Source: CAXXOK01 sp963674895
Lineage (GTDB): Bacteria; Bacillota; Clostridia; Christensenellales; Aristaeellaceae
Direction: 5' to 3'
NCBI GenBank assembly: GCA_963674895.2
Contig: CAXXCY010000003.1
Span: forward strand, 868,001-932,000
DNA length: 64,000 bases
In this document: piece after piece, positions 51,337 to 60,003 of the stretch
How positions within the stretch are numbered: the first letter of the stretch is position 1
Layout: each line of letters starts with the position of its first letter
Notes under the pieces: model-generated
Told to the model about the DNA's origin: nothing
The model's input: the letters and a program-made list of their open reading frames with translations, nothing else
The model's database searches: none
Translations under genes and position numbers: made by a program

Positions 51337-52200
51337 TTACTCAATATTCTGCACCTGCTCCCTGAGTTTTTCCAGCGCGCTTTTCATTTCCACCACGCAG
51401 TTCGCGATCTCCGCATGCGAGGCTTTGGAGCCGATGGTGTTGATCTCGCGGTTCATCTCCTGCAGGAGGAAGTCCATCCTGCGGCCGACCTCGCTTTCCT
51501 GCGCAAAGCAGGCCCCGAATTGCTGGAAATGGCTTTGCAGGCGTGATAATTCCTCGTCGATTGCGCACCGGTCCGCCATCAGGGCGACCTCCTGTGCGAT
51601 TCGGGCGGGGTCCGCAATTCCGGTATCCCATTCCGAAAGCCGTTTCATCAGCCTTTCCCGGTATTCCCGCGGCACTTCGGGCGCGAGCTCGGCAATACGC
51701 CCGGCCGTGGCTTCGGCGCAGCGGAGGTTCTCCCTCAGATCCTCCAGAAGCACGGCGCCTTCTTTCTCCCGCATCGCCAGCAGGTGCGCCTGCGCCTCCA
51801 AAAAGGCTTCCCGGGCAAGCTTCGTGACTTCGTCCGCGTCCTCCTCAGCCTGCGTGACAGTGAGCGCGTCGCAAAGGCGGATGAGTTCAAATACGGTAAG
51901 ACTGCTTTGCTGCAGTATGTCCGCGGTTTCCTTCGTTTCCCGCGCGCACTGCAATACCAGATCGCGGTCGAGCGTGACGGTTTTCGCGTCCGCGCGGGTA
52001 TTGCGGCAGGTGACGCTGATTTCCAGATGTCCGCGCTTGATTCCGCCGCTTCGCACCCATTCGCGCAACGGCTCTTCCAAAAACGCAAGCGGCTTGGGCG
52101 TATGGAAATTGATATCCAGATACCGGTGGTTGACGGATTTCAACTCCACGAATATTTCGCGGCCGTCCCGGCAGCTCTGGCTCCTGCCAAAGCCCGTCAT
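51337..52200 (-). CDS. YicC/YloC-family endoribonuclease
   Basis: The 287-residue protein begins MTGFGRS and has KSVNHRYLDINFHTPKPL plus the C-terminal signature GRRMDFLLQEMNREINTIGSKA, full length for YicC/YloC. The E. coli homologue is an RNase acting on small RNAs. In-frame codons before ATG 52200 read CTG-CGC-AGT, giving the family's usual xRSMTGFGR N-terminus. GGGAG lies five bases before that CTG (52209), so translation may begin there. It is first in the coaBC operon. Confidence 0.9.
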   Translation of the reverse strand: MTGFGRSQSCRDGREIFVELKSVNHRYLDINFHTPKPLAFLEEPLREWVRSGGIKRGHLEISVTCRNTRADAKTVTLDRDLVLQCARETKETADILQQSSLTVFELIRLCDALTVTQAEEDADEVTKLAREAFLEAQAHLLAMREKEGAVLLEDLRENLRCAEATAGRIAELAPEVPREYRERLMKRLSEWDTGIADPARIAQEVALMADRCAIDEELSRLQSHFQQFGACFAQESEVGRRMDFLLQEMNREINTIGSKASHAEIANCVVEMKSALEKLREQVQNIE

Positions 52201-52227
52201 ACTGCGCAGCGTAACTCCCGCCCTTCC

Positions 52228-52249
52228 AAGACAATCATCAAATTGTCTT
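52228..52249 (-). promoter_or_regulatory. Hairpin at the 5' end of the yicC-operon transcript
   Basis: 8-bp stem AAGACAAT / ATTGTCTT with a 6-base loop, placed directly at the start site predicted from the upstream -10. Confidence 0.5.
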
Positions 52250-52256
52250 AACTTTT

Positions 52257-52284
52257 ATTTTACCACAATTTTCATCTCTTGCAA
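52257..52284 (-). promoter_or_regulatory. Promoter of the yicC-remA-gmk-rpoZ-coaBC operon
   Basis: On the minus strand: TTGCAA (52284-52279), a 16-base spacer and TAAAAT (52262-52257). Confidence 0.7.
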
Positions 52285-52345
52285 AGTATCGCGCCGCGCG
52301 GCCGCCGGAACCTGCGTACGTTTACATATCAAACGGGTCAAAAGC

Positions 52346-52374
52346 TTGCAGACGCTTGACGGAAATGATATACT
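52346..52374 (+). promoter_or_regulatory. Promoter of tig (and probably clpP-clpX-lon-engB)
   Basis: TTGCAG (52346-52351), a 17-base spacer and TATACT (52369-52374). No CIRCE or CtsR-like repeat is visible here or before clpP. Confidence 0.7.
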
Positions 52375-52444
52375 AAATGGTACGGCTCGTCCAGATTTTC
52401 CCGGGCTTGCCGATATCGGATTAACCCATTGACGGAGGATGAAA

Positions 52445-53839
52445 ATGCAGTATTCAGTGGAAAAACTTCCCGGCAACAAAGTCAAGATTTCCTTTACGGC
52501 GCCGCCCGAAGCTTTTGAGGAAGCGGCGCAAAAAGCCTATATCAAATATCGCGGCCGTTTTCAGGTGCAGGGTTTCCGCAAGGGAAAAGCCCCCCGCAAG
52601 CTAATCGAGCGCCTGTACGGCGAGACCGTATTTCATGACGACGCTTTGGAGATCCTCTTCCCGGACGCCTATATCGAGGCCGTGGACAAGGAAGACCTGC
52701 ATCCGGTGGACCGGCCGAAGGTCGATGTGGAAGCCATGGAGAAGGGTCAGGATGTCAAATTCAGCTGCGAGGTGTTCGTATATCCCGAGATCAAGCTGGG
52801 CGGGTATAAGGGCGTGGAAATCACACGCACGCCGCATACCGTCACCAAAGAGGAACTCGACGCCCGCCTGAAACAAGAGCAAAAGCAGATGGCCCGCTCG
52901 TTGGAAGTCACCGGCCGGTCCGTGGAAGACGGCGACGAAGTCAACCTCGATTATTCCGGTTCGGTGGACGGCGTCAAGTTCAACGGCGGCACAGCGGAAG
53001 GCCAGAAGCTAGTGATCGGCTCCAAGTCCTTCATTCCCGGATTTGAGGACCAGCTCATCGGCATGAACATCGGCGAAGAAAAGGACATTACGGTCACCTT
53101 CCCCGCGGAATATCAGGCTGAAGACCTCAAGGGCAAGGAAGCCGTATTCCATGTCAAGATCAACGCGATCTCGCGCGAGGAGCTTCCGGAACTGGATGAT
53201 GAGTTTGCCGCGGACGTCAGCGAGTTTGAAACACTGAAAGACTATACGGCCGACCTGCAGAAGAAAATGCAGGACGCAGCCGACGAACAGGCGACGTCTA
53301 TGGCCCGGCAGGCGCTTGTGCAAAAGATCGTGGAGGCCGCCGAGATCGACATTCCCGATCCGATGGTGGAGGACAAGCTGGACGAGCAGCTCAGGGATAT
53401 GGATCGGCGCATGCAGCAGCAGGGCCTGAACATGAAAAGATACCTGGAGCTGACCGGCCAGACCGAAGCCCAGACGCGGGATATGTACCGACAGGATGCG
53501 CGCAACAACCTGAAGACCGAAATGGTCCTCGCCGAGATCATCAAGGCGGAAGCCGTCGAAGCCAACCCGGAAAAGGTGGACGAGATGCTTTCGGAGTTTA
53601 CCGAAGCCATGGGCAAAACGCTTGACGAGTTCAAGAAGGAACTCAACGAAAACCAGATGAGCTATTTTGAGGACCGCGCCAAGACAGTCGCCGTTTTGGA
53701 CCTGCTGTGGGACAGCGCCGTGGTGAAGGACGAAGCGGAAACGAAAGCGGAACCCGCAAAGAAAGCTTCGCCTAAAAAAGACGCCGAAAAAAAGGCGGCG
53801 CCCAAGAAGGCCGCCGCAAAGAAACCCAAGGAAGAGTAA
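52445..53839 (+). CDS. tig: Trigger factor with Lys/Ala-rich C-terminal tail
   Basis: The 464-residue chaperone has a ribosome-binding domain with the canonical GFRKGKAPRKLIE loop (about 41-53), an FKBP-type PPIase domain (about 155-240, VNLDYSGSVDG and FIPGFEDQLIGM) and the helical C-terminal arms. After residue about 425 it carries a roughly 35-residue tail of Lys, Ala and Pro (KKASPKKDAEKKAAPKKAAA) resembling histone H1 tails, absent from typical trigger factors. ATG at 52445 is six bases after GGAGG; ATG at 52439 abuts it. It begins the tig-clpP-clpX-lon series. Confidence 0.93.
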   Translation: MQYSVEKLPGNKVKISFTAPPEAFEEAAQKAYIKYRGRFQVQGFRKGKAPRKLIERLYGETVFHDDALEILFPDAYIEAVDKEDLHPVDRPKVDVEAMEKGQDVKFSCEVFVYPEIKLGGYKGVEITRTPHTVTKEELDARLKQEQKQMARSLEVTGRSVEDGDEVNLDYSGSVDGVKFNGGTAEGQKLVIGSKSFIPGFEDQLIGMNIGEEKDITVTFPAEYQAEDLKGKEAVFHVKINAISREELPELDDEFAADVSEFETLKDYTADLQKKMQDAADEQATSMARQALVQKIVEAAEIDIPDPMVEDKLDEQLRDMDRRMQQQGLNMKRYLELTGQTEAQTRDMYRQDARNNLKTEMVLAEIIKAEAVEANPEKVDEMLSEFTEAMGKTLDEFKKELNENQMSYFEDRAKTVAVLDLLWDSAVVKDEAETKAEPAKKASPKKDAEKKAAPKKAAAKKPKEE

Positions 53840-53886
53840 CCGGTCTTGCCGGATTTCTTCCCACCAACGAGACAGGAGTGAAAACT

Positions 53887-54483
53887 GTGAACTTAATCCC
53901 CATGGTCATCGAACAAACCAATCGCGGAGAGCGATCGTTTGATATTTATTCTCGCCTTTTGAAGGACCGCATTGTCTTTCTGGGCGGCGAGATCAACGAC
54001 GACGAAGCCAATCTGATCGTCGCGCAAATGCTGTTTCTGGAAATGGAAAACCCAGACGCCGATATATCCCTGTACATCAACAGCCCCGGCGGCAGCGTGA
54101 CCGCGGGCATGGCGATCCTGGATACGATGAACTACGTCAAATGCCCCGTGCGCACGGTGTGCATCGGCATGGCGGCGTCGATGGGCGCTTTCCTGCTGAT
54201 GGCGGGCGAGAAGGGCAAGCGCCTTGCGCTGCCCAACAGCGAAGTGATGATCCATCAGCCGCTCGGCGGCGCGACAGGCCCTGCGTCCGATGTGCACATC
54301 CGCGCCGAATGGCTGCTGAAAACCAAGGAAAAGCTTAACCGCCTGATTTCCGAGATGACGGGCCAGAAGCTTGAGAAAGTGGAAAAGGACGCCGACCGTG
54401 ATTTCTTTATGAGCGCGCAGGAAGCGCTGGAGTACGGGATCATCGACGAGATCTATGAACCCCGCGGCAAGAAAAAGGAGTAG
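53887..54483 (+). CDS. clpP: ATP-dependent Clp protease proteolytic subunit
   Basis: The 198-residue serine protease has the catalytic triad Ser98 (GMAASMG), His123 (MIHQPLGG) and Asp172 (ADRDFFM), in the same numbering as B. subtilis ClpP. The oligomer-forming N-terminus NLIPMVIEQTNRGERSFDIYSRL is typical. The GTG at 53887 is eight bases after AGGAG; GTG 53878 abuts that site. It degrades substrates delivered by the ClpX encoded three bases downstream. Confidence 0.96.
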   Translation: MNLIPMVIEQTNRGERSFDIYSRLLKDRIVFLGGEINDDEANLIVAQMLFLEMENPDADISLYINSPGGSVTAGMAILDTMNYVKCPVRTVCIGMAASMGAFLLMAGEKGKRLALPNSEVMIHQPLGGATGPASDVHIRAEWLLKTKEKLNRLISEMTGQKLEKVEKDADRDFFMSAQEALEYGIIDEIYEPRGKKKE

Positions 54484-54486
54484 CGC

Positions 54487-55791
54487 ATGTCCGATACGAT
54501 GAACCCCGGCCTTCCCAAGCTGAAACGCTGCAGCTTCTGCAATAAAACCAGCGATCAGGTCCGCCGGCTCGTGGCCGGCCCCAATGCGCAGATCTGCGAC
54601 GAGTGCATCGCGCTGTGCAACGAGATCATCCACGACGATTACCAGGCGATGGATGAAATCGCGGCGATGGAGCTTCCGCGCCCCAAAGAGCTGAAAGAAA
54701 TCCTGGACCAATACGTAATCGGCCAGGAGGACGCCAAGCGTACCCTGAGCGTCGCGGTGTACAACCATTACAAGCGGATCGATTCTCCCCCGCCCACGGA
54801 CGATCTGGAGCTGCAGAAAAGCAACATCCTGATGCTGGGCCCCACCGGCTGCGGCAAGACCTTTTTGGCTCAAACGCTGGCGAAAATTTTACAGGTGCCC
54901 TTCGCCATCGCGGACGCCACGAGCCTGACGGAAGCCGGCTATGTGGGCGAGGATGTGGAGAACATCCTGCTTAGGCTGATCCAGAACGCGGATTACGACA
55001 TCAAGGCCGCGCAGCGCGGGATTATCTATATCGATGAGATCGACAAGATCGCCCGCAAGTCCGAGAACCCGTCCATCACCCGCGACGTGAGCGGCGAGGG
55101 CGTGCAGCAGACGCTACTGAAAATTTTGGAAGGGACGGTTGCCAACGTTCCCCCGCAGGGCGGGCGCAAGCATCCGCACCAGGAGTTTCTGCAGATCGAT
55201 ACCACCAACATCCTGTTCATCTGCGGCGGCGCGTTCGACGGGCTGGAATCGATCGTAGAACAGCGGATCGGGAAAAAGACGCTGGGCTTCGGCGCGGAAG
55301 TGAAAACCAAGTCCGAAAAGGATCTGAGCAAGCTGTTTCAGGAAGTCCGTCCCGAGGACCTGATCAAGTTCGGGCTGATTCCCGAATTTGTGGGCCGTCT
55401 TCCCGTCGTCGTCTCCCTGAACCAGTTGGAAGAGGAAGAGCTTATCCGCATCCTCACCGAGCCCAAGAACGCGCTGGTGAAACAATACATTTACCTGATG
55501 GACCTGGACGGGGTTGAGCTTCTGTTCGAGCCCGAGGCGCTGAAAATAATCGCTCAGCAGTCGCTTCTGCGCAAAAGCGGGGCGCGCGGGCTCCGGTCCA
55601 TCATCGAAAAGCTGATGCTGGACACGATGTTCGATTTGCCCAGCCGCAGCGACGTATCCCAATGCCTGATTACCGCGAAATGCGTAAACGGCGAAGAGCC
55701 GCCCAAGCTTGTTAAAAGCGACGAGCCCGTACGTAAACCGCGCACTCTCTATCATCCGGAAACCGCTGCGAAAACCAGCCACGCCGGATAA
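54487..55791 (+). CDS. clpX: Clp protease ATP-binding subunit ClpX
   Basis: The 434-residue AAA+ unfoldase has an N-terminal zinc-binding domain with Cys15, Cys18, Cys37 and Cys40 (CSFC...CDEC). Walker A GPTGCGKT is at 118-125, Walker B IIYIDEIDKIA follows, and the sensor regions include GARGLRSIIEKLMLD. The ClpP-docking loop is the usual type (IGK-L near KKTLGFGAEV). It feeds unfolded proteins to ClpP. Full length. Confidence 0.96.
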   Translation: MSDTMNPGLPKLKRCSFCNKTSDQVRRLVAGPNAQICDECIALCNEIIHDDYQAMDEIAAMELPRPKELKEILDQYVIGQEDAKRTLSVAVYNHYKRIDSPPPTDDLELQKSNILMLGPTGCGKTFLAQTLAKILQVPFAIADATSLTEAGYVGEDVENILLRLIQNADYDIKAAQRGIIYIDEIDKIARKSENPSITRDVSGEGVQQTLLKILEGTVANVPPQGGRKHPHQEFLQIDTTNILFICGGAFDGLESIVEQRIGKKTLGFGAEVKTKSEKDLSKLFQEVRPEDLIKFGLIPEFVGRLPVVVSLNQLEEEELIRILTEPKNALVKQYIYLMDLDGVELLFEPEALKIIAQQSLLRKSGARGLRSIIEKLMLDTMFDLPSRSDVSQCLITAKCVNGEEPPKLVKSDEPVRKPRTLYHPETAAKTSHAG

Positions 55792-55812
55792 CCCGAATTT
55801 AGGAGGAACACC

Positions 55813-58221
55813 ATGGAACAGGCCGCGCGTAAAAAGTCATTGCCGCGCCTCCCGGTTTTACCGCTGCGGGGCACAATGGTTTTTCCGCATATGGTGCTGC
55901 ATTTTGACGTGGGACGCGCCAAGAGCGTATCCGCACTGGAAAAAGCGATGCTCGGGGACCAGCGCATCTTTTTGGTCGCACAGCGCGACGCGGATGTGGA
56001 TTCCCCTACCCTGGATGATTTATATCCCGTCGGCACCATCGCCCGGGTCAAGCAGGTTCTCAATCTCCCCGGCGACAGCCTTCGCGTGCTCGTAGCCGGC
56101 GAAAAGCGCGCCCGGCTTAAACAGCTTGTGCAGGACGAACCCTTTCTCCTTGCAGAGCTTTCCGTCGTCCAAAGCCGTAACCCCAAGGATACCGACGAGA
56201 TGCAGGCGCTTGTGCGCACCACGCACGCAATTTTTGAGGAATTCTGTTCCCAAAGCATGCGCGTGTCGCAGGAAACGCTGCAAAGCGTAATGTCTATTCA
56301 TAAGCCGGACCAGCTGGCGGACGTAATTGCCGCCAACGCGCTCACCCAGTTTTCAGACCGGCAGGAGCTTCTGGAAATCACCAACGTGCAAAAAAGGCTC
56401 GAAAAGCTTTGCACCATCCTGCTTCGGGAAACCGAACTCAGCGAACTGGAGAAAAGCATCCAGGCGCGAATCAAGCTGCAGATCGAAAAGAATCAGAAGG
56501 ATTTCTATCTGCGCGAGCAGATCAAGGCCATTCAAACGGAGCTGGGCGATAAGGACGCGACCGATGTGGAAGAGCTTCGGGAGCGCCTGGAGAAAACGCC
56601 GCTCAACGACGAGGCCCGCCAGAAAGCCGAGCGCGAGCTGGACAGGCTTTCCCATATGATGCCCGGAACGCCAGAGGTCGGCATCAGCCGCACCTATGTG
56701 GAATGGATTTTGGATATTCCGTGGGGCGTGACCACCGAGGACAACCTGAACCTCAAGCATGCGCGCTCGATACTGGACCGCGATCATTACGGCCTTAAGG
56801 ACGTCAAGGAACGCATCATCGAATATCTTGCCGTACTGCGCATGAAAAAGGATATGAAAGGCCCCATCCTTTGCTTTGTCGGCCCGCCCGGCGTCGGGAA
56901 AACCAGTATCGTCCGCGCCGTTTCGGAAGCCGTCGGCCGCAAATTCGTACAGATGTCCCTGGGCGGTGTGCGGGACGAGGCGGAAATCCGCGGCCACCGG
57001 CGCACCTACGTCGGGGCGATCCCCGGCCGGATCATCGCCGGGCTGAAACAGGCAGGCACGATGAACCCCGTATTCCTGTTTGACGAAATCGACAAGATGA
57101 GCGCGGACTTCCGCGGCAACCCCGCTGCGGCGATGCTGGAAGTACTGGACAGCGAACAGAATTATGCCTTCCGCGATCACTATATGGAACTGCCCGTGGA
57201 CTTAAGCCGCGTGATGTTCATCACCACGGCCAATACCGTGGATTCCATTCCCCCGGCGCTGCTGGACCGCCTGGAGATCATCGAGGTGCCCAGCTATACG
57301 GAGCTTGACAAGTTCAAGATCGCGTCCAAGCACCTGCTCCCCAAACAGATTAAAGAACACGGCATGAGCGCCGGCAGTATCCGGATGTCCAACGCCTTGA
57401 TTTTAAAACTTATCGACGGATACACCCGCGAAGCCGGCGTGCGCACGCTGGAACGGCAGATTGCCAGGCTCACGCGCAAGGCGGCCGTGGAGATTCTCGA
57501 TACCTCCGTGAAAACCGTCAGCATTACGCAGGCAAAGCTCAAGGAATACCTGGGCTCGCCCCGGTATCTGCGTGAGGACCTCGAAAAGGAGGATCTCGTC
57601 GGGATCGTCAACGGCCTGGCCGTGACCTCTGTCGGCGGCGAAACGCTCGCGGTGGAATGTTCCATCATGCAGGGCGCCGGCGCGCTGCAACTGACGGGCA
57701 AGCTGGGCGACGTGATGCAGGAAAGCGCGAAAGCCGCGCTCTCCTGGGTGCGCACGCACGCGGAAGCCTGGGGCATCCCCGTGGATTACTTCAAAGAGCA
57801 TGATATCCATTTCCATGTCCCGGAAGGCGCTGTGCCCAAGGACGGCCCGTCCGCGGGTATCGCGATGACCACCGCGCTGACCAGCGCACTCTTGTCCATC
57901 CCGGTCCGGCAGGACGTCGCCATGACGGGCGAAATCACCCTGCGCGGCCGCGTGCTGCCCATCGGAGGGTTGAAAGAAAAGCTTCTGGCCGCCAATCGCG
58001 CCAATTTGAAAGAAGTGCTGATACCCAGGGGCAACGCCAAGGACCTGGAAGATATTCCGGAAATCGTCCTGAAAAAAGTGCGCGTGATCCAGGTGGAGCA
58101 AATGACGGACGTCCTCCCCCACGCGCTGACGGCCGTCCCCGTGAACAAACCCCTTCTTTCCGATTTCGCGGCGCTTCCCGCGCAGATACACAGCCAGCGC
58201 GCAACCTATCCGAGGGCGTAA
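55813..58221 (+). CDS. lon: ATP-dependent protease Lon
   Basis: The 802-residue protease has the N-terminal LON substrate domain (about 12-205, LPVLPLRGTMVFPHMV), a long coiled coil, an AAA+ module with Walker A GPPGVGKT (357-364) and Walker B FLFDEIDKM, and the C-terminal protease domain with the Ser680 (DGPSAGI) and Lys723 (GGLKEK) dyad. It is cytoplasmic LonA type. It follows clpX by 21 bases with AGGAGG at its start. Confidence 0.96.
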   Translation: MEQAARKKSLPRLPVLPLRGTMVFPHMVLHFDVGRAKSVSALEKAMLGDQRIFLVAQRDADVDSPTLDDLYPVGTIARVKQVLNLPGDSLRVLVAGEKRARLKQLVQDEPFLLAELSVVQSRNPKDTDEMQALVRTTHAIFEEFCSQSMRVSQETLQSVMSIHKPDQLADVIAANALTQFSDRQELLEITNVQKRLEKLCTILLRETELSELEKSIQARIKLQIEKNQKDFYLREQIKAIQTELGDKDATDVEELRERLEKTPLNDEARQKAERELDRLSHMMPGTPEVGISRTYVEWILDIPWGVTTEDNLNLKHARSILDRDHYGLKDVKERIIEYLAVLRMKKDMKGPILCFVGPPGVGKTSIVRAVSEAVGRKFVQMSLGGVRDEAEIRGHRRTYVGAIPGRIIAGLKQAGTMNPVFLFDEIDKMSADFRGNPAAAMLEVLDSEQNYAFRDHYMELPVDLSRVMFITTANTVDSIPPALLDRLEIIEVPSYTELDKFKIASKHLLPKQIKEHGMSAGSIRMSNALILKLIDGYTREAGVRTLERQIARLTRKAAVEILDTSVKTVSITQAKLKEYLGSPRYLREDLEKEDLVGIVNGLAVTSVGGETLAVECSIMQGAGALQLTGKLGDVMQESAKAALSWVRTHAEAWGIPVDYFKEHDIHFHVPEGAVPKDGPSAGIAMTTALTSALLSIPVRQDVAMTGEITLRGRVLPIGGLKEKLLAANRANLKEVLIPRGNAKDLEDIPEIVLKKVRVIQVEQMTDVLPHALTAVPVNKPLLSDFAALPAQIHSQRATYPRA

Positions 58222-58223
58222 CC

Positions 58224-58805
58224 GTGGTCATCCGCACCGCCGTGTTTGTGACCAGCATGGCCGACTACCGGGAAATCCCGCCGATCACATTGCCGCAGCT
58301 GGCGATCGTAGGCCGGAGCAACGTAGGGAAAAGCTCGCTGATCAACGCGCTGTGCCGGAACAGGAAGCTATGCAAAACATCGGGTACGCCCGGTAAAACG
58401 AGGCTGATCAACGTATTTCTGGTCAACGATTCCTTCCATCTGATCGACCTTCCCGGCTACGGGTTCGCCAAGGTCAACAAGGCGGAGCAGCAGCGCTGGG
58501 GCGGGATGATGGAAGCCTATTTCCGCGATAGCACTTTGTTGAAGCATGTGCTGCAGCTGGTGGACGTCCGCCACGAGCCGACCGGCGACGATATCGCCAT
58601 GGCGGCGCTTTACCGCAAGATCGGCGTTCCCTTTACCGTGATCGCCACCAAAGCGGACAAAATCAGCCGCGGCGCGCGGATGAAACACATCGCGCCCATC
58701 TGCCGCGCCATGCAAAAGCAACCCTGGGAGATTATCCCATTCTCGTCGGAAACGGAAACCGGGCGTGAAGAACTTCTCCAGCACATCGAAACCATTCTGT
58801 CCTAG
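58224..58805 (+). CDS. engB: Ribosome biogenesis GTPase EngB (YsxC/YihA)
   Basis: The 193-residue GTPase has G1 GRSNVGKSS (30-38), G2 TPGKTRLIN, G3 DLPGYGFAKV and G4 TKADK. It helps assemble the large ribosomal subunit. The GTG start at 58224 comes two bases after the lon stop, the standard lon-engB arrangement. Confidence 0.94.
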   Translation: MVIRTAVFVTSMADYREIPPITLPQLAIVGRSNVGKSSLINALCRNRKLCKTSGTPGKTRLINVFLVNDSFHLIDLPGYGFAKVNKAEQQRWGGMMEAYFRDSTLLKHVLQLVDVRHEPTGDDIAMAALYRKIGVPFTVIATKADKISRGARMKHIAPICRAMQKQPWEIIPFSSETETGREELLQHIETILS

Positions 58806-58842
58806 CACGCATTGTCCAATCTTTGCATAGGGAGAGATCGTC

Positions 58843-59958
58843 ATGATTCATGTGGAAACACTCCAAAAGACGCCGGAGGGCGTCCGGGCTTTTTTAGCGC
58901 TTCCCAAACGCTTGTACCGAAAGAATCCCTACTGGGTACCCCCGATGCGGCGTTTGGAATTTCATCACCTGATCGGCGTGCACAATCCCTGGCGCAACGG
59001 CCCGCATTCCCTGTTTGTGGCCTACGACGATGAGCGGCCCGTGGCGCGCGTGCTGGCAGGCGTGGACGAACGCATCAACGAGCGGCTCAACAAGAAGCGC
59101 GGCTATATTGCCCTGTTTGAGAGCGAGAATAATATGGAGTACGCCCGCGCCGTGCTGGATGCCGCGGTCCATTACCTCAAGGCGCAGGGAATGAAGCTGA
59201 TTATCGGGCCCAGCGAACCAGGCTTTGACGATTACTCCGAAGGGCTTTTATTCGAGGGATTCGACAGTCTCAATTCCCTTTTCAATCCCTATAATCCGCC
59301 GTATTACCATACGTTTTTGACCGAATACGGCTTTACGAAATACCGCGACCACAACGCCTATATGCTGAAACTCCAGGATTTTCCCGCCGACGCGTACGAA
59401 AAGCTGTCCGATATGGCGCAGAAGCGTTTCGGTTTCCGCGTAGCTGCCGCGGACCTGAGTCCTGACAACCGGGAAACGCTTGCCCGCGACGTGGCGAACA
59501 TGATCGCCAAGGCACTCCCCGCCGATTCCGAAGTCACCCCGCCGACGGTCGACGACACGCTATACGAATTGCAGTCGCTTCTGCGGTTTACCCAAACGGA
59601 TCTGTCTGTTACGGCGTACGCGGACGACCGGCTGGTAGGCGTCGCCGTGGCGTTTTCGGATTACTCCCGCCTTGCCAAAATGATCAACGGCAAGCTGTTC
59701 CCCGTCGGGTGGATTACGCGGATCTTCCACAAGGTGCGCAACGCCCGCTGTTCCATGGTGTTCGTCGCTCCTGATTTTCACAACAAGGCTGTCAACGCCG
59801 CCATGATGCTCAAGCTCTACCAGCGCGCGAAGGCGAACGGCATTCAGGCGATCGAGCTCTCCGCCATCGACGAAGCCAACCTGCAAAGCGCCCTGTCGCT
59901 GGAACGCGCGGGAGCGAAGCATTACCGGACCTACCGGCAATACCAGCTGAAATTATAG
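58843..59958 (+). CDS. GNAT-superfamily N-acetyltransferase-like protein
   Basis: The 371-residue protein begins LPKRLYRKNPYWVPPMRRLE, an opening common to a family of large GNAT-like proteins annotated as N-acetyltransferases, with an AYDDERPVARVLAGVDERIN strand-turn and a GPSEPGFDDYSEGLLFEGFD segment. The C-terminal part (VFVAPDFHNKAVNAAMMLKLYQRAKANGIQAIELSAIDEAN) is a second GNAT half with a binding helix. The substrate is unknown. GGGAGAG lies before the ATG. A bidirectional terminator follows. Confidence 0.65.
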   Translation: MIHVETLQKTPEGVRAFLALPKRLYRKNPYWVPPMRRLEFHHLIGVHNPWRNGPHSLFVAYDDERPVARVLAGVDERINERLNKKRGYIALFESENNMEYARAVLDAAVHYLKAQGMKLIIGPSEPGFDDYSEGLLFEGFDSLNSLFNPYNPPYYHTFLTEYGFTKYRDHNAYMLKLQDFPADAYEKLSDMAQKRFGFRVAAADLSPDNRETLARDVANMIAKALPADSEVTPPTVDDTLYELQSLLRFTQTDLSVTAYADDRLVGVAVAFSDYSRLAKMINGKLFPVGWITRIFHKVRNARCSMVFVAPDFHNKAVNAAMMLKLYQRAKANGIQAIELSAIDEANLQSALSLERAGAKHYRTYRQYQLKL

Positions 59959-59962
59959 TACA

Positions 59963-59995
59963 AAAAAAGCTTTGTCGGAATGACAAAGCTTTTTT
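59963..59995. terminator. Bidirectional terminator between convergent genes
   Basis: 14-bp stem AAAAAAGCTTTGTC / GACAAAGCTTTTTT with a 5-base loop. The A and T ends let it work on both strands. Confidence 0.92.
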
Positions 59996-60003
59996 CATAT
60001 CTT

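Noticed and set aside
53893..54873. 326-codon minus-strand open frame
   Set aside because: Runs antisense across both clpP and clpX, which are unmistakable.
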